A stretch of DNA of 64,000 bases from Anaerolineales bacterium (GCA_019187665.1 JABARH010000014.1:94165-158164); one strand, 5' to 3'; positions 11,665 through 19,655 are shown, counted from the stretch's first letter. Notes: a model not told the origin generated them from the letters alone. Made by a program: numbers and translations.

Positions 11665-12684
11665 GTGGCTGTCTTATCGAAGACCCTCGGCATTGACCTC
11701 GGCACCGTCTTCACGCGCGTCGCGGATGCAGAACAGGTATTGCTCGAGGAGCCAACCGTTGTCGCCATCGAAATTGATCACAAAAAAATGGTGGAAAAAA
11801 TGGTCGCGGCCGGGCACCAGGCGCGCGATATGGCCGGGCGCGTCCCCGATTCCATTGAGGTGACGCGCCCACTTCAAAACGGCGTGATCGCCGATTACGA
11901 GATCACCCAGACCCTCCTATCGTACCTGCTCCAGCGCGTCAGCGGCCCGCTGCGTTTCTTTCGTCCGCAGGTTATGATCTCCGTCCCCTACGGCGTGACC
12001 AGCGTGGAGCGCCGCGCGGTCTATGAAGCCGTGATGGAGGCAGGCAGCCGCGAGGCCGGGCTCATCCAGCAATCACTCGCCGCCGCGCTTGGCATTGACT
12101 TGCCGATCGGCTCACCTTCCGGCAACATGGTCATCAGCCTCGGCGGCGGCTGCACCGAAGCGGCTGTGCTGGCGATGTACTCCATCGTTTCCGCCGACAC
12201 ACTCCGCTCGGGCGGCCTCGAACTCGACGAAGCCATTGTCACTTATGTACGAAGAAAATACGGCGTGGTGATCGGACAGCCGACCGCCGAACAACTTAAG
12301 ATCAAGATCGGCGCGGCCGTTCCGCAAGATAATGAATTGAGCATGGAAGTGCAGGGACAAGACCAGGTGACCGGCCTGCCGCGCCCGGTTACCCTCGCAA
12401 CGGGTGAGGTCGTGGAAGCCTTGCAGGACCCCCTCAAGCGCATCACCGAGACCTGCCGCCGCGTGCTCGAAAAGACCCCGCCCGAACTCGTCTCCGATGT
12501 TATTGACCGCGGCGTTGCCATCTGCGGCGGCGGCGCGTTGTTACGCGGCGTGGACAAACTGCTGACCAAGTCGCTCGGTATCCCCGCCTACCTAGTGGAC
12601 AATCCACTGACCTGCGTGGTTGAAGGCGCTGTTAAAGCGCTGGGCATGCAACCGGTGTTGCGGAGGAGCCTGCCGCAGGTGTAA
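11665..12684 (+). CDS. mreB: MreB-like actin-family protein
   Basis: A 339-residue bacterial actin homolog, about the usual MreB length. Phosphate-1 loop LGIDLGTVFTRV, phosphate-2 loop ISLGGGCTEAAVL and adenosine motif AICGGGALLRGVDKL are visible. The phosphate-2 loop has Ser where MreB normally has Asp (D-I-G-G-G), and phosphate-1 lacks the GTAN sequence, so nucleotide handling may differ. MreB polymers organise wall synthesis under the membrane. The GTG start abuts the atpC stop with no gap, and the usual mreC/mreD neighbours are absent. It may be a divergent paralog with a different role. Confidence 0.82.
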   Translation: MAVLSKTLGIDLGTVFTRVADAEQVLLEEPTVVAIEIDHKKMVEKMVAAGHQARDMAGRVPDSIEVTRPLQNGVIADYEITQTLLSYLLQRVSGPLRFFRPQVMISVPYGVTSVERRAVYEAVMEAGSREAGLIQQSLAAALGIDLPIGSPSGNMVISLGGGCTEAAVLAMYSIVSADTLRSGGLELDEAIVTYVRRKYGVVIGQPTAEQLKIKIGAAVPQDNELSMEVQGQDQVTGLPRPVTLATGEVVEALQDPLKRITETCRRVLEKTPPELVSDVIDRGVAICGGGALLRGVDKLLTKSLGIPAYLVDNPLTCVVEGAVKALGMQPVLRRSLPQV

Positions 12685-12806
12685 GGCTGCGAGTTACCTC
12701 ACTGATGTTACGCAGTGTTGCAGGATTCTTGCCCTGAGCCGTCGTGCGCCCAGGCAGACAATCTGCAAACTACGGCGCGAAACTGTGGATCATCACCGAT
12801 TCAATC

Positions 12807-12838
12807 AAAACGGCTTCCTTCAGGAAGCCGTTTTCCAT
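12807..12838 (+). terminator. Rho-independent terminator after mreB
   Basis: Stem AAAACGGCTTCC / GGAAGCCGTTTT with a TTCA loop at 12807-12834, followed by a T-rich stretch. It closes the atp-mreB operon and, being symmetrical, may also work for the converging minus-strand gene. The rest of 12685-12921 is unassigned. Confidence 0.8.
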
Positions 12839-12921
12839 TTTAGCCTGCACATACTACCGCTGCGTGACGCGATGCGCGGCATGAATTAATTGGCATTCCC
12901 CGGCGCGCACACTCTTCGGGG

Positions 12922-14166
12922 CTAAAATCTCTCCACGCGCAACGCGGAAAGATCGAATTCCGTTGGTTGGCCCAGCGCGATCTGCATGACCAATTTCCCG
13001 CTGATGGGCCCAAGCGACATTCCGCCCATGGCGTGACCGGTGGCGATAATCAGGTTTTCATATCTGCGCGCGCGACCGAGAATAGGCAACCCATCCGGCG
13101 TGCAGGGGCGCAGTCCGCGCCAGACTTCGGTGGCGGCGGGTTTGTCCACCTTGAGGTAACTCGCGGCGGCATGGGCGATGGCCGCCACGCGGCGCGGGTT
13201 AACGGAGAGATCCATGCCCGCCATCTCGAGGGTCCCGGCAAAGCGCAGCAGGCCGCCCATCGGCGTGACGGCGACGCGCGCCTCGCCGAGGATCAGGGGC
13301 AGCGATGGCCCATCATCGGGACGCGGCACGGTGAGGCTGTAGCCCTTCGCGGCCTGCACGGGGATGTTGATGCCCAGATCGCGCGCCACGCGCGGAGTCC
13401 ACGCGCCCGCAGCCAGCACGATCTGTTTTCCATAGAATGTCCCGCTTGTGGTCAGCACGGATTGGATCCGGTTTCCGCGTGTTTCGATTCGCAAAACTTC
13501 GGTGTTGCGCTGGATGCGCGCGCCGCGCTCTTCGATCTGGTTCGCCAGTCCCTGCACAAATTTGGCCGGGTTGAAGTGTCCGTCGTTTGGGAAGAAGACC
13601 CCGCCCGCGATGTGATCGCGCAGGGCCGGCTCGCGGCGACGCGTTTCGGCCGCGTCGAGCAGGTCGGCGCGCACGCCAAATTCGGCGAGCAGTTTCGCCT
13701 CAACTTCGGCATGACGCAATCCCCGCATGGAGGCGTAGGCGGTGAGCATGCCCTTTTGTTCGTAATCGAAATCGAGTCCGCGCCGCGCCGCGAGTCCCTG
13801 GTAGAGACTCGCGCTGGCGGTGTGCAGGTCGCGCAACAGGGGGATGGCGCGTCGCATTTGAGGCTCGCGGGCGGCAACGATGAAACGCGCCACCCAGGCC
13901 CAAAGGTCCGCGGCGAGGCGGGGTTGGATGTAGAACGGGCTGGCGGGATCGAGCATCCATTTCAATCCGGCCGCGAGCGCGCCGGGCTCGGCGAGGGGAA
14001 TACTGTGGCTTGGGACGATCAGGCCCGCGTTGGCGAAGGAACTTCCACAGGCGATCTCTCCTTTTTCGATGATCGTCACGCTTGCGCCTTCTTCGCACAA
14101 GTAATGCGCCGCGCACACGCCGATTACGCCGCCGCCGAGGATGAGGATGTCTGGGGGATTGTTCAT
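12922..14166 (-). CDS. FAD-dependent D-amino-acid dehydrogenase/oxidase (DadA-like)
   Basis: A 414-residue flavoprotein of the DAO family. The N-terminal dinucleotide fold ILGGGVIGVCAAHYL with a following acidic strand end (VTIIEKG) binds FAD, and the C-terminal RPCTPDGLPILGR and ATGHAMGGMSLGPISGKL segments are the usual DadA signatures. It likely oxidises a D-amino acid or a related secondary amine, passing electrons to the membrane. No amino-acid racemase or transporter is adjacent, so the substrate is not known. The ATG start gives the fold near the N-terminus as expected. Monocistronic. Confidence 0.82.
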   Translation of the reverse strand: MNNPPDILILGGGVIGVCAAHYLCEEGASVTIIEKGEIACGSSFANAGLIVPSHSIPLAEPGALAAGLKWMLDPASPFYIQPRLAADLWAWVARFIVAAREPQMRRAIPLLRDLHTASASLYQGLAARRGLDFDYEQKGMLTAYASMRGLRHAEVEAKLLAEFGVRADLLDAAETRRREPALRDHIAGGVFFPNDGHFNPAKFVQGLANQIEERGARIQRNTEVLRIETRGNRIQSVLTTSGTFYGKQIVLAAGAWTPRVARDLGINIPVQAAKGYSLTVPRPDDGPSLPLILGEARVAVTPMGGLLRFAGTLEMAGMDLSVNPRRVAAIAHAAASYLKVDKPAATEVWRGLRPCTPDGLPILGRARRYENLIIATGHAMGGMSLGPISGKLVMQIALGQPTEFDLSALRVERF

Positions 14167-14258
14167 GGATGCCAGCCTTGAGGCTGTTTCGAGTATAGCA
14201 TGGGTCCGTTCGTCTCCCTGGTATTACACACAAGAAAATCATCCATGCAGGACCTTCT

Positions 14259-15140
14259 TCACCCCGCGCCCTGCCTCCACCTTTTCACCCGCTCGACGAT
14301 TCTCTCCTCCCGTAATTCTGCGCACACTTTCCTCAAACTTGATCGCGCCCCCTGCCACTCCAGATCTTTGAGCGATTCTTTGAGCGGCACATCCACTCGA
14401 AGCGTGGACAACTCCCTGAACAGCAACGCGTCCTTGTAATTCTGCTGGAGATTTTCGCTCAGAGTCGTCGCGCGCCCCAAACTGAACGGAAGTTTCTGCG
14501 GGTCTTTGGGAATCGACTCGATATGTTTGTACTTCGCCAACACCGCAGACGTGGACGCCGCGCCCCAGCCTTTGATGCCAGGGTAGCCATCGGCAGAGTC
14601 GCCAACTAGCGCAAGATAATCGGGAATTGATTCTGGCTGAACGCCGAATTTCTCGACCACGCCTTTTTCATCCAATAGGATTTCACGTCGTCTATCCCAA
14701 CAAATGACTTTTTTGCCTTCCACCATTTGAGTCAAATCTTTATCCACCGAACAGATGATGACCTGCTCGACAGATTTTTCTTTCTTGAATTTGGTCACAG
14801 CAGCTGCAATGGCATCGTCCGCTTCAAACTTGACCATGGACCAAACTGGCACACCCAAAGCGGACACCGCTTTTTCGGCGATCTCAAATTGATTCAAAAT
14901 GATCGGGTCAACGCCTGCGCTGGTTTTGTAGCCCGCATACATTTTGTTGCGAAATGACTCGATCACATGGTCAAACGCCACAGCGACATGAGTCACGCCT
15001 TCGGTTTGGAGCAACATCAACAAACTGCGGACGAGTCCAAGCGTTGCGCCGACTTCCTGCCCGTTCATGTCTTTTTTTGGCGGCGCTCCGAAATGTGCGC
15101 GGAAGAGTTCGTATGTGCCGTCAACCAGGTGGATTTTCAT
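14259..15140 (-). CDS. 5'-3' exonuclease (FEN/PIN domain)
   Basis: A 293-residue protein matching the 5'-3' exonuclease domain found in the N-terminus of DNA polymerase I, here free-standing. Metal-binding acidic residues are visible in IHLVDGTYELFRAHF, AFDHVIESFRN, KFEADDAIAAA, ICSVDKDLTQMV and LVGDSADGYPGIKGWG; the last is the helix-hairpin-helix DNA-binding segment. Likely acts in removing RNA primers or flaps. No polymerase domain or neighbour. Start ATG with GGATAA upstream. Confidence 0.88.
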   Translation of the reverse strand: MKIHLVDGTYELFRAHFGAPPKKDMNGQEVGATLGLVRSLLMLLQTEGVTHVAVAFDHVIESFRNKMYAGYKTSAGVDPIILNQFEIAEKAVSALGVPVWSMVKFEADDAIAAAVTKFKKEKSVEQVIICSVDKDLTQMVEGKKVICWDRRREILLDEKGVVEKFGVQPESIPDYLALVGDSADGYPGIKGWGAASTSAVLAKYKHIESIPKDPQKLPFSLGRATTLSENLQQNYKDALLFRELSTLRVDVPLKESLKDLEWQGARSSLRKVCAELREERIVERVKRWRQGAG

Positions 15141-15154
15141 GGGTTATCCTTTTT

Positions 15155-15185
15155 GACCATTGACCGTAGACAATGGTCAATGGTC
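15155..15185. repeat. Intergenic inverted repeat, heptamer family
   Basis: GACCATTGACC (15155-15165) and GGTCAATGGTC (15175-15185) form a perfect 11-bp inverted repeat; the 9-base loop contains GTAGACA. The following bases continue as heptamers (TGGTCAA, TGGTCTA, TCGTCCA). Related elements occur at 19268 and 19656. Confidence 0.65.
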
Positions 15186-15198
15186 TATCGTCCAAAAA

Positions 15199-15576
15199 TT
15201 ATTTCTTCTTCGCTGAATTCAACGCCACCGCCTCACGAATCAACTCTTTCAACGCGGCTTTGTCTATTTTGGAATTTTCGGTCAGGTCAATGCCGCGCGA
15301 ACCTTTCGCTTCCAACCCTGCATTGAACAATTTCTTCGGGTCTTTCAGCGACGCGCCTTTGAAGAAATTTAGTTTGACATGGTCTTTGAAAATCCCAGCC
15401 GCGACCACATTTCCTTTGGCGACAAATACGGCGGTTCCCCACTTCCAATCTTCCGAAAGGTCGGAGGAGGCGGAAAGGATCAACTTTCGCAGACGTGCCA
15501 GCAGTTTGCCGCGCCAGTCACTGCCTAGCTCTTTGATCTGTCTGTCAATCTCTTGGGATGGAGTTAAGCCTGCCAT
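15199..15576 (-). CDS. DUF1801 domain protein
   Basis: A 125-residue protein of the DUF1801 (YdhG-like) family, a small alpha/beta fold. Seen: a helical N-terminus, DWKWGTAVFVAKGNVVAAGI and DHVKLNFFKGASL, which match the family's W-x3-xxF and hydrophobic strand pattern, and a Lys-rich end. Some relatives have been linked to iron handling, but no function can be read from this sequence. It belongs to a minus-strand run of small genes that includes two further DUF1801 genes (17151, 19702). Confidence 0.7.
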   Translation of the reverse strand: MAGLTPSQEIDRQIKELGSDWRGKLLARLRKLILSASSDLSEDWKWGTAVFVAKGNVVAAGIFKDHVKLNFFKGASLKDPKKLFNAGLEAKGSRGIDLTENSKIDKAALKELIREAVALNSAKKK

Positions 15577-15591
15577 GAGTGGTCTCTCCTC

Positions 15592-15795
15592 TCATTTCTT
15601 TGCAAACGACATGCCTTTTGCCTTCAATGCGGCTTTCAGCGCAACAAGGGCATTCGGTCCGATACCATGCAACTGCTTGATCTCGGCTTCGGTGAATTTT
15701 GCCAACTGCCTCAGGTTCTTGATCCCCGTATTGGCGAGCGCGCGCTGGGCGGGGACGGCGAGCTTGGGAAAGTCCGTAGTTGATTCTTGTTTCAT
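15592..15795 (-). CDS. Small helix-hairpin-helix protein
   Basis: A 67-residue protein consisting almost entirely of a helix-hairpin-helix module: LAVPAQRALANTGIKNLRQL then TEAEIKQLHGIGPNALVALKAAL, resembling the RNA polymerase alpha C-terminal DNA-binding fold. I start it at the ATG at 15795, which has AAGGATGA upstream, rather than at an ATG 39 bases earlier that would overlap the next gene. The partner DNA or protein is not known. Confidence 0.72.
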   Translation of the reverse strand: MKQESTTDFPKLAVPAQRALANTGIKNLRQLAKFTEAEIKQLHGIGPNALVALKAALKAKGMSFAKK

Positions 15796-15806
15796 AGCTT
15801 CATCCT

Positions 15807-16364
15807 TTACCCGACAACGCGAAAACGAATGCAAGTTCGGACGGGCAATTCAGCGACTTGAATCTTTTCCAATTTAACTTGTTGGGCATCCAATGTTTCA
15901 AATGGACGCAATCCGCTCCCGAGTAAAACGGGAATAATGTCCATGTGAACTTCATCCGCCAGCCCCGCCTGAAGCGCTTGTGTGGCGACGTTCGCGCCGC
16001 CGACAATGGTGACATCTTTCTCTCCAGCCACCTCTTTTGCTTTTCGAATTGCGCTTTCAACGCCGTCTGTGACAAAGGTAAAAGTCAGATTCTCGGTTTC
16101 CTTCGGATGTTTTTTTGGCGGGGTTTTCGTCACCACAAAAATCGGGACTTGGAATTCATAACCTTCCACGTATGCGTCGAAGTCTCCTCCCATCTCGAAC
16201 GTCTTGCGTCCCATCACCACCGCGCCCGTGTTTTGAATGGCCTCTGTCAGCGGTTCGGAGTCTCGAAACGTATCCCAATCTGGATATAACGCCTCAACGC
16301 TGCCATCTTTGTCATTGATAAAACCGTCTAAAGACATACTGAAACCGAGAATAACTTTGCCCAT
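15807..16364 (-). CDS. Dihydrofolate reductase-family protein (RibD C-terminal type)
   Basis: A 185-residue member of the DHFR/RibD-C superfamily. Typical pieces are MGKVILGFSMSLDGFINDKDG at the start, GAVVMGRKTFEMGG, FVVTKTPPK and VTIVGGANVATQALQAGLADEVHMDIIPVLLGSG, in which the GGAN loop binds NADPH. Substrate unknown; relatives are often stand-alone reductases unrelated to folate. The ATG at 16364 has AAAGGTGG upstream; a longer reading frame would add 35 residues unlike the family. Confidence 0.85.
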   Translation of the reverse strand: MGKVILGFSMSLDGFINDKDGSVEALYPDWDTFRDSEPLTEAIQNTGAVVMGRKTFEMGGDFDAYVEGYEFQVPIFVVTKTPPKKHPKETENLTFTFVTDGVESAIRKAKEVAGEKDVTIVGGANVATQALQAGLADEVHMDIIPVLLGSGLRPFETLDAQQVKLEKIQVAELPVRTCIRFRVVG

Positions 16365-16423
16365 GTTAACCACCTTTCTTTTGAGACGCGATTGTAGAAC
16401 GTAAATTTTAGAGTTGTCAAGAC

Positions 16424-16460
16424 AAAAATAGCCACAAAGGTCTCGGCGATCTTTGTGGCT
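16424..16460 (-). terminator. Rho-independent terminator
   Basis: Stem AGCCACAAAG (16430-16439) and CTTTGTGGCT (16451-16460), with an A-rich left flank that is a U-run on the minus strand. It would end transcripts coming through the broken DUF1801 tail at 16491. Confidence 0.65.
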
Positions 16461-16490
16461 CGTCTTCAATCTCGATTGCGCGGAAGAGAT

Positions 16491-16597
16491 TTAGCTCACC
16501 GCTTTTTTCACCAGCGCGGCGAGCTTCGCCTCTTCAGTGGAACTCACCTTGACCAGCGCAAAACCAGCCGCCCACATATTGCCATCGGCGAGGCGCG
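16491..16597 (-). pseudogene. Truncated DUF1801 gene, 3' end only
   Basis: The last 35 codons or so of a DUF1801 gene (reading ...LADGNMWAAGFALVKVSSTEEAKLAALVKKAVS and stop, given in short as GFALVKV and LVKKAVS), clearly similar to the 3' end of the intact gene at 17151 (about four in five bases the same by eye). The 5' part is missing and is replaced by a different gene fragment in another frame. It is a partial duplication or a deletion scar. Confidence 0.75.
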
Positions 16598-16719
16598 TCG
16601 TAGAAGGCGAGTTCATCTACACGGAGGTTCATTTGTTCGCCGCGCTTGTCGGCTTCGCGGATGTTTTTGGCGAGTTGGATGAGTTCTTCGATAATTTGCG
16701 CAGATGTGATCAAGCCGTT
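16595..16719 (-). pseudogene. Remnant of type I restriction enzyme HsdR C-terminus
   Basis: On the minus strand about 40 codons read ITSAQIIEELIQLAKNI then READKRGEQMNLRVDELAFYDA, which matches the helical C-terminal region of HsdR subunits (pattern EELIELAK-IREA-KRGEELGL--DELAFYDAL). A TAG closes the frame upstream at 16720-16722 and the frame runs out of phase into the DUF1801 tail at 16595. No hsdM, hsdS or other hsdR part is in the window, so this is the trace of a lost restriction locus. Confidence 0.7.
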
Positions 16720-16820
16720 CTAGTAACAGCATGTCGGAGAATTTTCTGCCTTGCGCTAAATTGAATTGACTGCGCGTTGAACATGAATTCAAAGACAGAT
16801 GCTGTCTTATCTTGTGCGTG

Positions 16821-16826
16821 TATAAT
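16821..16826 (+). promoter_or_regulatory. Probable -10 element
   Basis: A perfect TATAAT, 23 bases before the start of the small membrane protein gene at 16849. The -35 region is weak. Confidence 0.5.
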
Positions 16827-16848
16827 TTACTCAAGTTTGGAGGTTGAT

Positions 16849-17088
16849 ATGAGAGAATTCTTGCTTTCGATTGATACGCTGTGGATTGTGGTTCTGATTC
16901 TGGGCTGGTTTATCGTGTCTGAGTTGCGATCGGGCGAAATTCATTTACGTTTTTTCGGTTCCATCAAGCGCGCGCGAACGCCGATAATTTACTGGCTGTT
17001 TATCCTCTTCTATATCGCAGTTCTGGGCGTTGTCGTGTACGCATGGGTGAATGGGGTGCGGATTCCTGTATCAGAATTGTTTGATTGA
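16849..17088 (+). CDS. Small two-helix membrane protein
   Basis: A 79-residue hydrophobic protein that I do not recognise. Two membrane segments are evident (LWIVVLILGWFIVSEL and YWLFILFYIAVLGVVVYAW) separated by a basic loop (KRARTP). The ATG at 16849 is preferred because GGAGG lies at 16839-16843 and a TATAAT box at 16821. It sits alone on the plus strand between minus-strand genes. Confidence 0.6.
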   Translation: MREFLLSIDTLWIVVLILGWFIVSELRSGEIHLRFFGSIKRARTPIIYWLFILFYIAVLGVVVYAWVNGVRIPVSELFD

Positions 17089-17150
17089 GTAAAGACATCT
17101 CTTGGAAAAACTCATGGTCACAACCATCGGCGTTTCAATTCGTCAGTTTC

Positions 17151-17594
17151 TCAACTCACCGCTTTCTTCACGAGTGCGGCGAGCTTCGCTTCCTCCGCAG
17201 GGGATATCTTCACCAGCGCAAAACCAGCCGCCCACATATTGCCATCGTCGAGGTGTGCCGAATCGGTGAGGCCGAACGTGCAATACCGCGAGCCAAACTT
17301 ACTCCCCGCCTGAAAGAAACACACCACCTTGCCCTCCGCGTTAGCATAGGCGGGCATCCCGTACCAGGTCTTTGGCGTGAGCGCGGGCGCGGCGGCTTTG
17401 ACGATCTCGTGAATCTTTTTCGCCATCGAACGCTCCGCGTCGTTCATCTTGGCGAACGCCGCAAAGACAGCCTTCTCCATCTCTTCCTTATTTGCCGCCA
17501 TTTTTCTCTCTTTGAGAGTCTCCTTCATCGCCGCTATTTCTTCTGCCGATAACCCTGTGCTGGATTTTTTTACAACTTTCTTGGCGCTCATCAT
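17151..17594 (-). CDS. DUF1801-like protein
   Basis: A 147-residue protein of the DUF1801 type. After a basic N-terminus (SAKKVVKKSSTGL) come charged helices (EEIAAMKETLKERKMAANKE), then APALTPKTWYGMPAYAN and KVVCFFQAGSKFGSRYCTFGL, which form the family core. AAGGAG precedes the ATG. It is divergently placed against the marR-type gene at 17681, sharing an intergenic region with direct repeats, so it may be under that regulator. A truncated copy of its 3' end lies at 16491. Confidence 0.68.
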   Translation of the reverse strand: MMSAKKVVKKSSTGLSAEEIAAMKETLKERKMAANKEEMEKAVFAAFAKMNDAERSMAKKIHEIVKAAAPALTPKTWYGMPAYANAEGKVVCFFQAGSKFGSRYCTFGLTDSAHLDDGNMWAAGFALVKISPAEEAKLAALVKKAVS

Positions 17595-17634
17595 GATCTC
17601 CTTGTTTAACCTTGCGTCAAAACGAATTTAGTTA

Positions 17635-17663
17635 TATAATAAAGATACTTTATAATAAAGATA
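17635..17663. promoter_or_regulatory. Direct repeats between divergent genes
   Basis: Two perfect copies of TATAATAAAGATA, at 17635-17647 and 17651-17663, one and a half helical turns apart, between the divergent DUF1801-like and MarR-type genes. Each copy contains a TATAAT box. This is a likely promoter and autoregulatory operator region. Confidence 0.55.
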
Positions 17664-17680
17664 ATGTCAAGGGTAGCGCT

Positions 17681-18142
17681 ATGGCAAACTCCAAAACCGA
17701 ATTAAAGAACCGAGCCCTCGCCGCCGTGCGCGATTATGGCGTTCAACTGGCGCTGTTCCGCAACGCCGTGAGCGAATCGGCGGGACTCAACGTCACCGAC
17801 ACAGATTGTCTCAGGCTTTTATTTCTCAAAGGCAATGCCACGCCCTCCGAGATCGCCAAATACACGGGGCTCACATCGGGCGCGACGACCGCCATGCTCG
17901 ACCGACTCGAAAAGGCAGGCTTGATCGACAGGCGCCCCAATCCCAACGACCGCCGCGGATTTCTGATCGCTCCCGCAAAAGGGAGCGGCGAAAAAATGGC
18001 GTCCTGGTTTGCATCCGCCAGAAAAGCGCAGGATGAAATGATCTCCAGTTACACCGCCGCTGAACTGGAAATCATTTCGGATGTCTTTGAGCGATTTACA
18101 AAATTATGGGATGATGAACGCGGGAAACTGAACAAGGGATAA
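17681..18142 (+). CDS. MarR-family transcriptional regulator
   Basis: A 153-residue winged-helix repressor. The DNA-binding part is clear: LRLLFLKGNATPSEIAKYTGL, then SGATTAMLDRLEKAGLIDRRPNPNDRRGFLI, where the DRR wing is typical of MarR. It begins at the ATG at 17681 (ATGGCAAACTCC). An extended frame would start inside the promoter repeats. It probably represses itself and the divergent gene at 17151; the ligand is unknown. Confidence 0.88.
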   Translation: MANSKTELKNRALAAVRDYGVQLALFRNAVSESAGLNVTDTDCLRLLFLKGNATPSEIAKYTGLTSGATTAMLDRLEKAGLIDRRPNPNDRRGFLIAPAKGSGEKMASWFASARKAQDEMISSYTAAELEIISDVFERFTKLWDDERGKLNKG

Positions 18143-18156
18143 ACCCCGCTCTTCGT

Positions 18157-18708
18157 TCATCCTTTTTCCATCAACGCCAGCAGTTTCGTCGTCGTATTCC
18201 AATTGCGGATGGTCATGTATTGATACATCGGCATTGAAATAATTTTTGTCAAGTGGCTTGAAGAGGCTCTGGCAGTGAGACGTGAAAAATACAATACGTC
18301 TTTTCCAGCGGACCCGCTATCCACGCCTTCTTTCATGCTGACGTTTTTCATCGCTTCTTTCGCGGTGAGCGGTTCTTTCAGGAAAATCACATCGCATCGA
18401 AATTTATCGGGCTGTTTGCCAAACCCGCGCGGCGATTCGTCCACGGCTTGTTTGAGTTGCTTGTGCATAATCACAACCAGCCGCGCTTCATAATCGAAGC
18501 GTTCAGAAAGCCCGACTTCAATCTTCTTCGTCAGTTTGGCTTTATCTTTCTCAGCGGATTTGAAGATCACATTCCCGCTTTGAATGTAAGTGACCACGTC
18601 GGTCAAGCCCATGCTTTCAAAGCAGGCTTTCAAGTCCGCCATTTTGATGATGTTGTTCCCGCCGACGTTGATTCCGCGCAACAATGCAAGGTATTGAGTC
18701 TGTGCCAT
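18157..18708 (-). CDS. DUF1697 domain protein
   Basis: A 183-residue protein with the DUF1697 hallmarks: YLALLRGINVGGNNIIKMADLK at the start (ALLRGINVGG), SMGLTDVVTYIQSGNVIF and a later GKDVLYFSRLTARASSSHLTK block. The family is widespread in soil and environmental bacteria, with no established function. GGATCC-proximal ATG start. Part of the run of small minus-strand genes. Confidence 0.82.
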   Translation of the reverse strand: MAQTQYLALLRGINVGGNNIIKMADLKACFESMGLTDVVTYIQSGNVIFKSAEKDKAKLTKKIEVGLSERFDYEARLVVIMHKQLKQAVDESPRGFGKQPDKFRCDVIFLKEPLTAKEAMKNVSMKEGVDSGSAGKDVLYFSRLTARASSSHLTKIISMPMYQYMTIRNWNTTTKLLALMEKG

Positions 18709-18772
18709 TGGATCCTTTCAAAACGTAAGGCGACCCATTCAATGTTGATCGAAATACATCTTCGGGTCGCCT

Positions 18773-18803
18773 TACCTATTTACGTGTCTACTTGTTTACC
18801 TGC
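18773..18803. repeat. Short degenerate octamer array
   Basis: About four degenerate copies of the octamer GTGTCTAC (ttacctat, ttacgtgt, ctacttgt, ttacctgc), immediately next to the stop of the gene ending at 18804. It is the shortest member of the octamer family in this window. Confidence 0.5.
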
Positions 18804-19244
18804 TTACTTCCCATTATACGCCTTCTGCAAATCTGCCACGATCATCTTGTTCATCTTCAACATGGCATCCACCACGCGCTTGGCTTTGACTTGGTCGGGG
18901 TCGCCCATCAACTCGCCGAGTTGTTTTGGCACAACCTGCCACGACAGACCGAACTTGTCCTTGCACCAGCCGCATCTGCCCTCTTCGCCGCCGTCGGCGA
19001 TGAGTTTGTTCCAGTAGTAATCCACTTCTTTCTGGTCTTCGCACTGGATGTAGAACGAAACCGCTTCATTGAACTTGAATTCGGGTCCTGCGTTCAAGCC
19101 CATGAATTCCTGTCCGTCCAATTCAAACTGCACGGAATACGGCGACGAACTGATCACCTTTGAATTCTTGAAGATGGAGACGTAGTAATTCATCGCCTCT
19201 TCAGCCTGCGACTCGAACCATAAGAACGGGGTAATCTTTTTCAT
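18804..19244 (-). CDS. VOC-family protein (PhnB-like)
   Basis: A 146-residue vicinal-oxygen-chelate protein of the PhnB / 3-demethylubiquinone-methyltransferase-like group. It has ITPFLWFESQAEEAMNYYVSIF, then VQFELDGQEFMGLNAGP and KDKFGLSWQVVPKQLGELM, all characteristic. The true activity of this group is mostly unknown despite the methyltransferase label. Complete length. The stop abuts a degenerate octamer array. Confidence 0.85.
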   Translation of the reverse strand: MKKITPFLWFESQAEEAMNYYVSIFKNSKVISSSPYSVQFELDGQEFMGLNAGPEFKFNEAVSFYIQCEDQKEVDYYWNKLIADGGEEGRCGWCKDKFGLSWQVVPKQLGELMGDPDQVKAKRVVDAMLKMNKMIVADLQKAYNGK

Positions 19245-19267
19245 TTAATCTCTCCTTTTATCACCAT

Positions 19268-19305
19268 GGACGATAGACCATTGACCATTTTATGATCTAT
19301 TGTCC
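19268..19305. repeat. Intergenic inverted repeat, heptamer family
   Basis: GGACGATAGACC (19268-19279) pairs with GATCTATTGTCC (19294-19305) with two mismatches; a CCATTGACC segment in between also occurs in the element at 15155. Confidence 0.55.
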
Positions 19306-19314
19306 ATCCTCAAA

Positions 19315-19629
19315 TTATTTTTTCTTCACGGTCTTTTTGACGGGTTTCTTCGTAACTGCCTTATTCTTTTTCCCCTTGCCTTCTAAATTCAACGTGCCAG
19401 AAGCATCGCGATGAACGCCTGTCGTATGCTTCAACTCAAATTCTGCGCCGTTGCGGATCACGTACGCAATCGCTCGCGCATGACCCGTCCCCAGATCGTA
19501 ATCGCGTTTCAACCAAACGATGATATCTTTGAATTCAGTGATCTTCAATTTCTTGGCTTCGGCAATGAATTGTTTGGGAGTCTTGCCAGTTTTTTCTTCT
19601 ATGTTATCGAGATAGGCTTGAAATGACAT
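19315..19629 (-). CDS. DUF4287 domain protein
   Basis: A 104-residue protein. The first 60 residues (SFQAYLDNIEEKTGKTPKQF, FKDIIVWLKRDYDLGTGHARAIAYVI) match DUF4287, a small helical domain. The C-terminus is a Lys-rich tail (KGKKNKAVTKKPVKKTVKKK) that suggests nucleic-acid binding, which is an inference. ATG at 19629 with GGAGAAAA upstream. Confidence 0.78.
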   Translation of the reverse strand: MSFQAYLDNIEEKTGKTPKQFIAEAKKLKITEFKDIIVWLKRDYDLGTGHARAIAYVIRNGAEFELKHTTGVHRDASGTLNLEGKGKKNKAVTKKPVKKTVKKK

Positions 19630-19655
19630 TTTATTTTCTCCTTTTAGGGACGATG

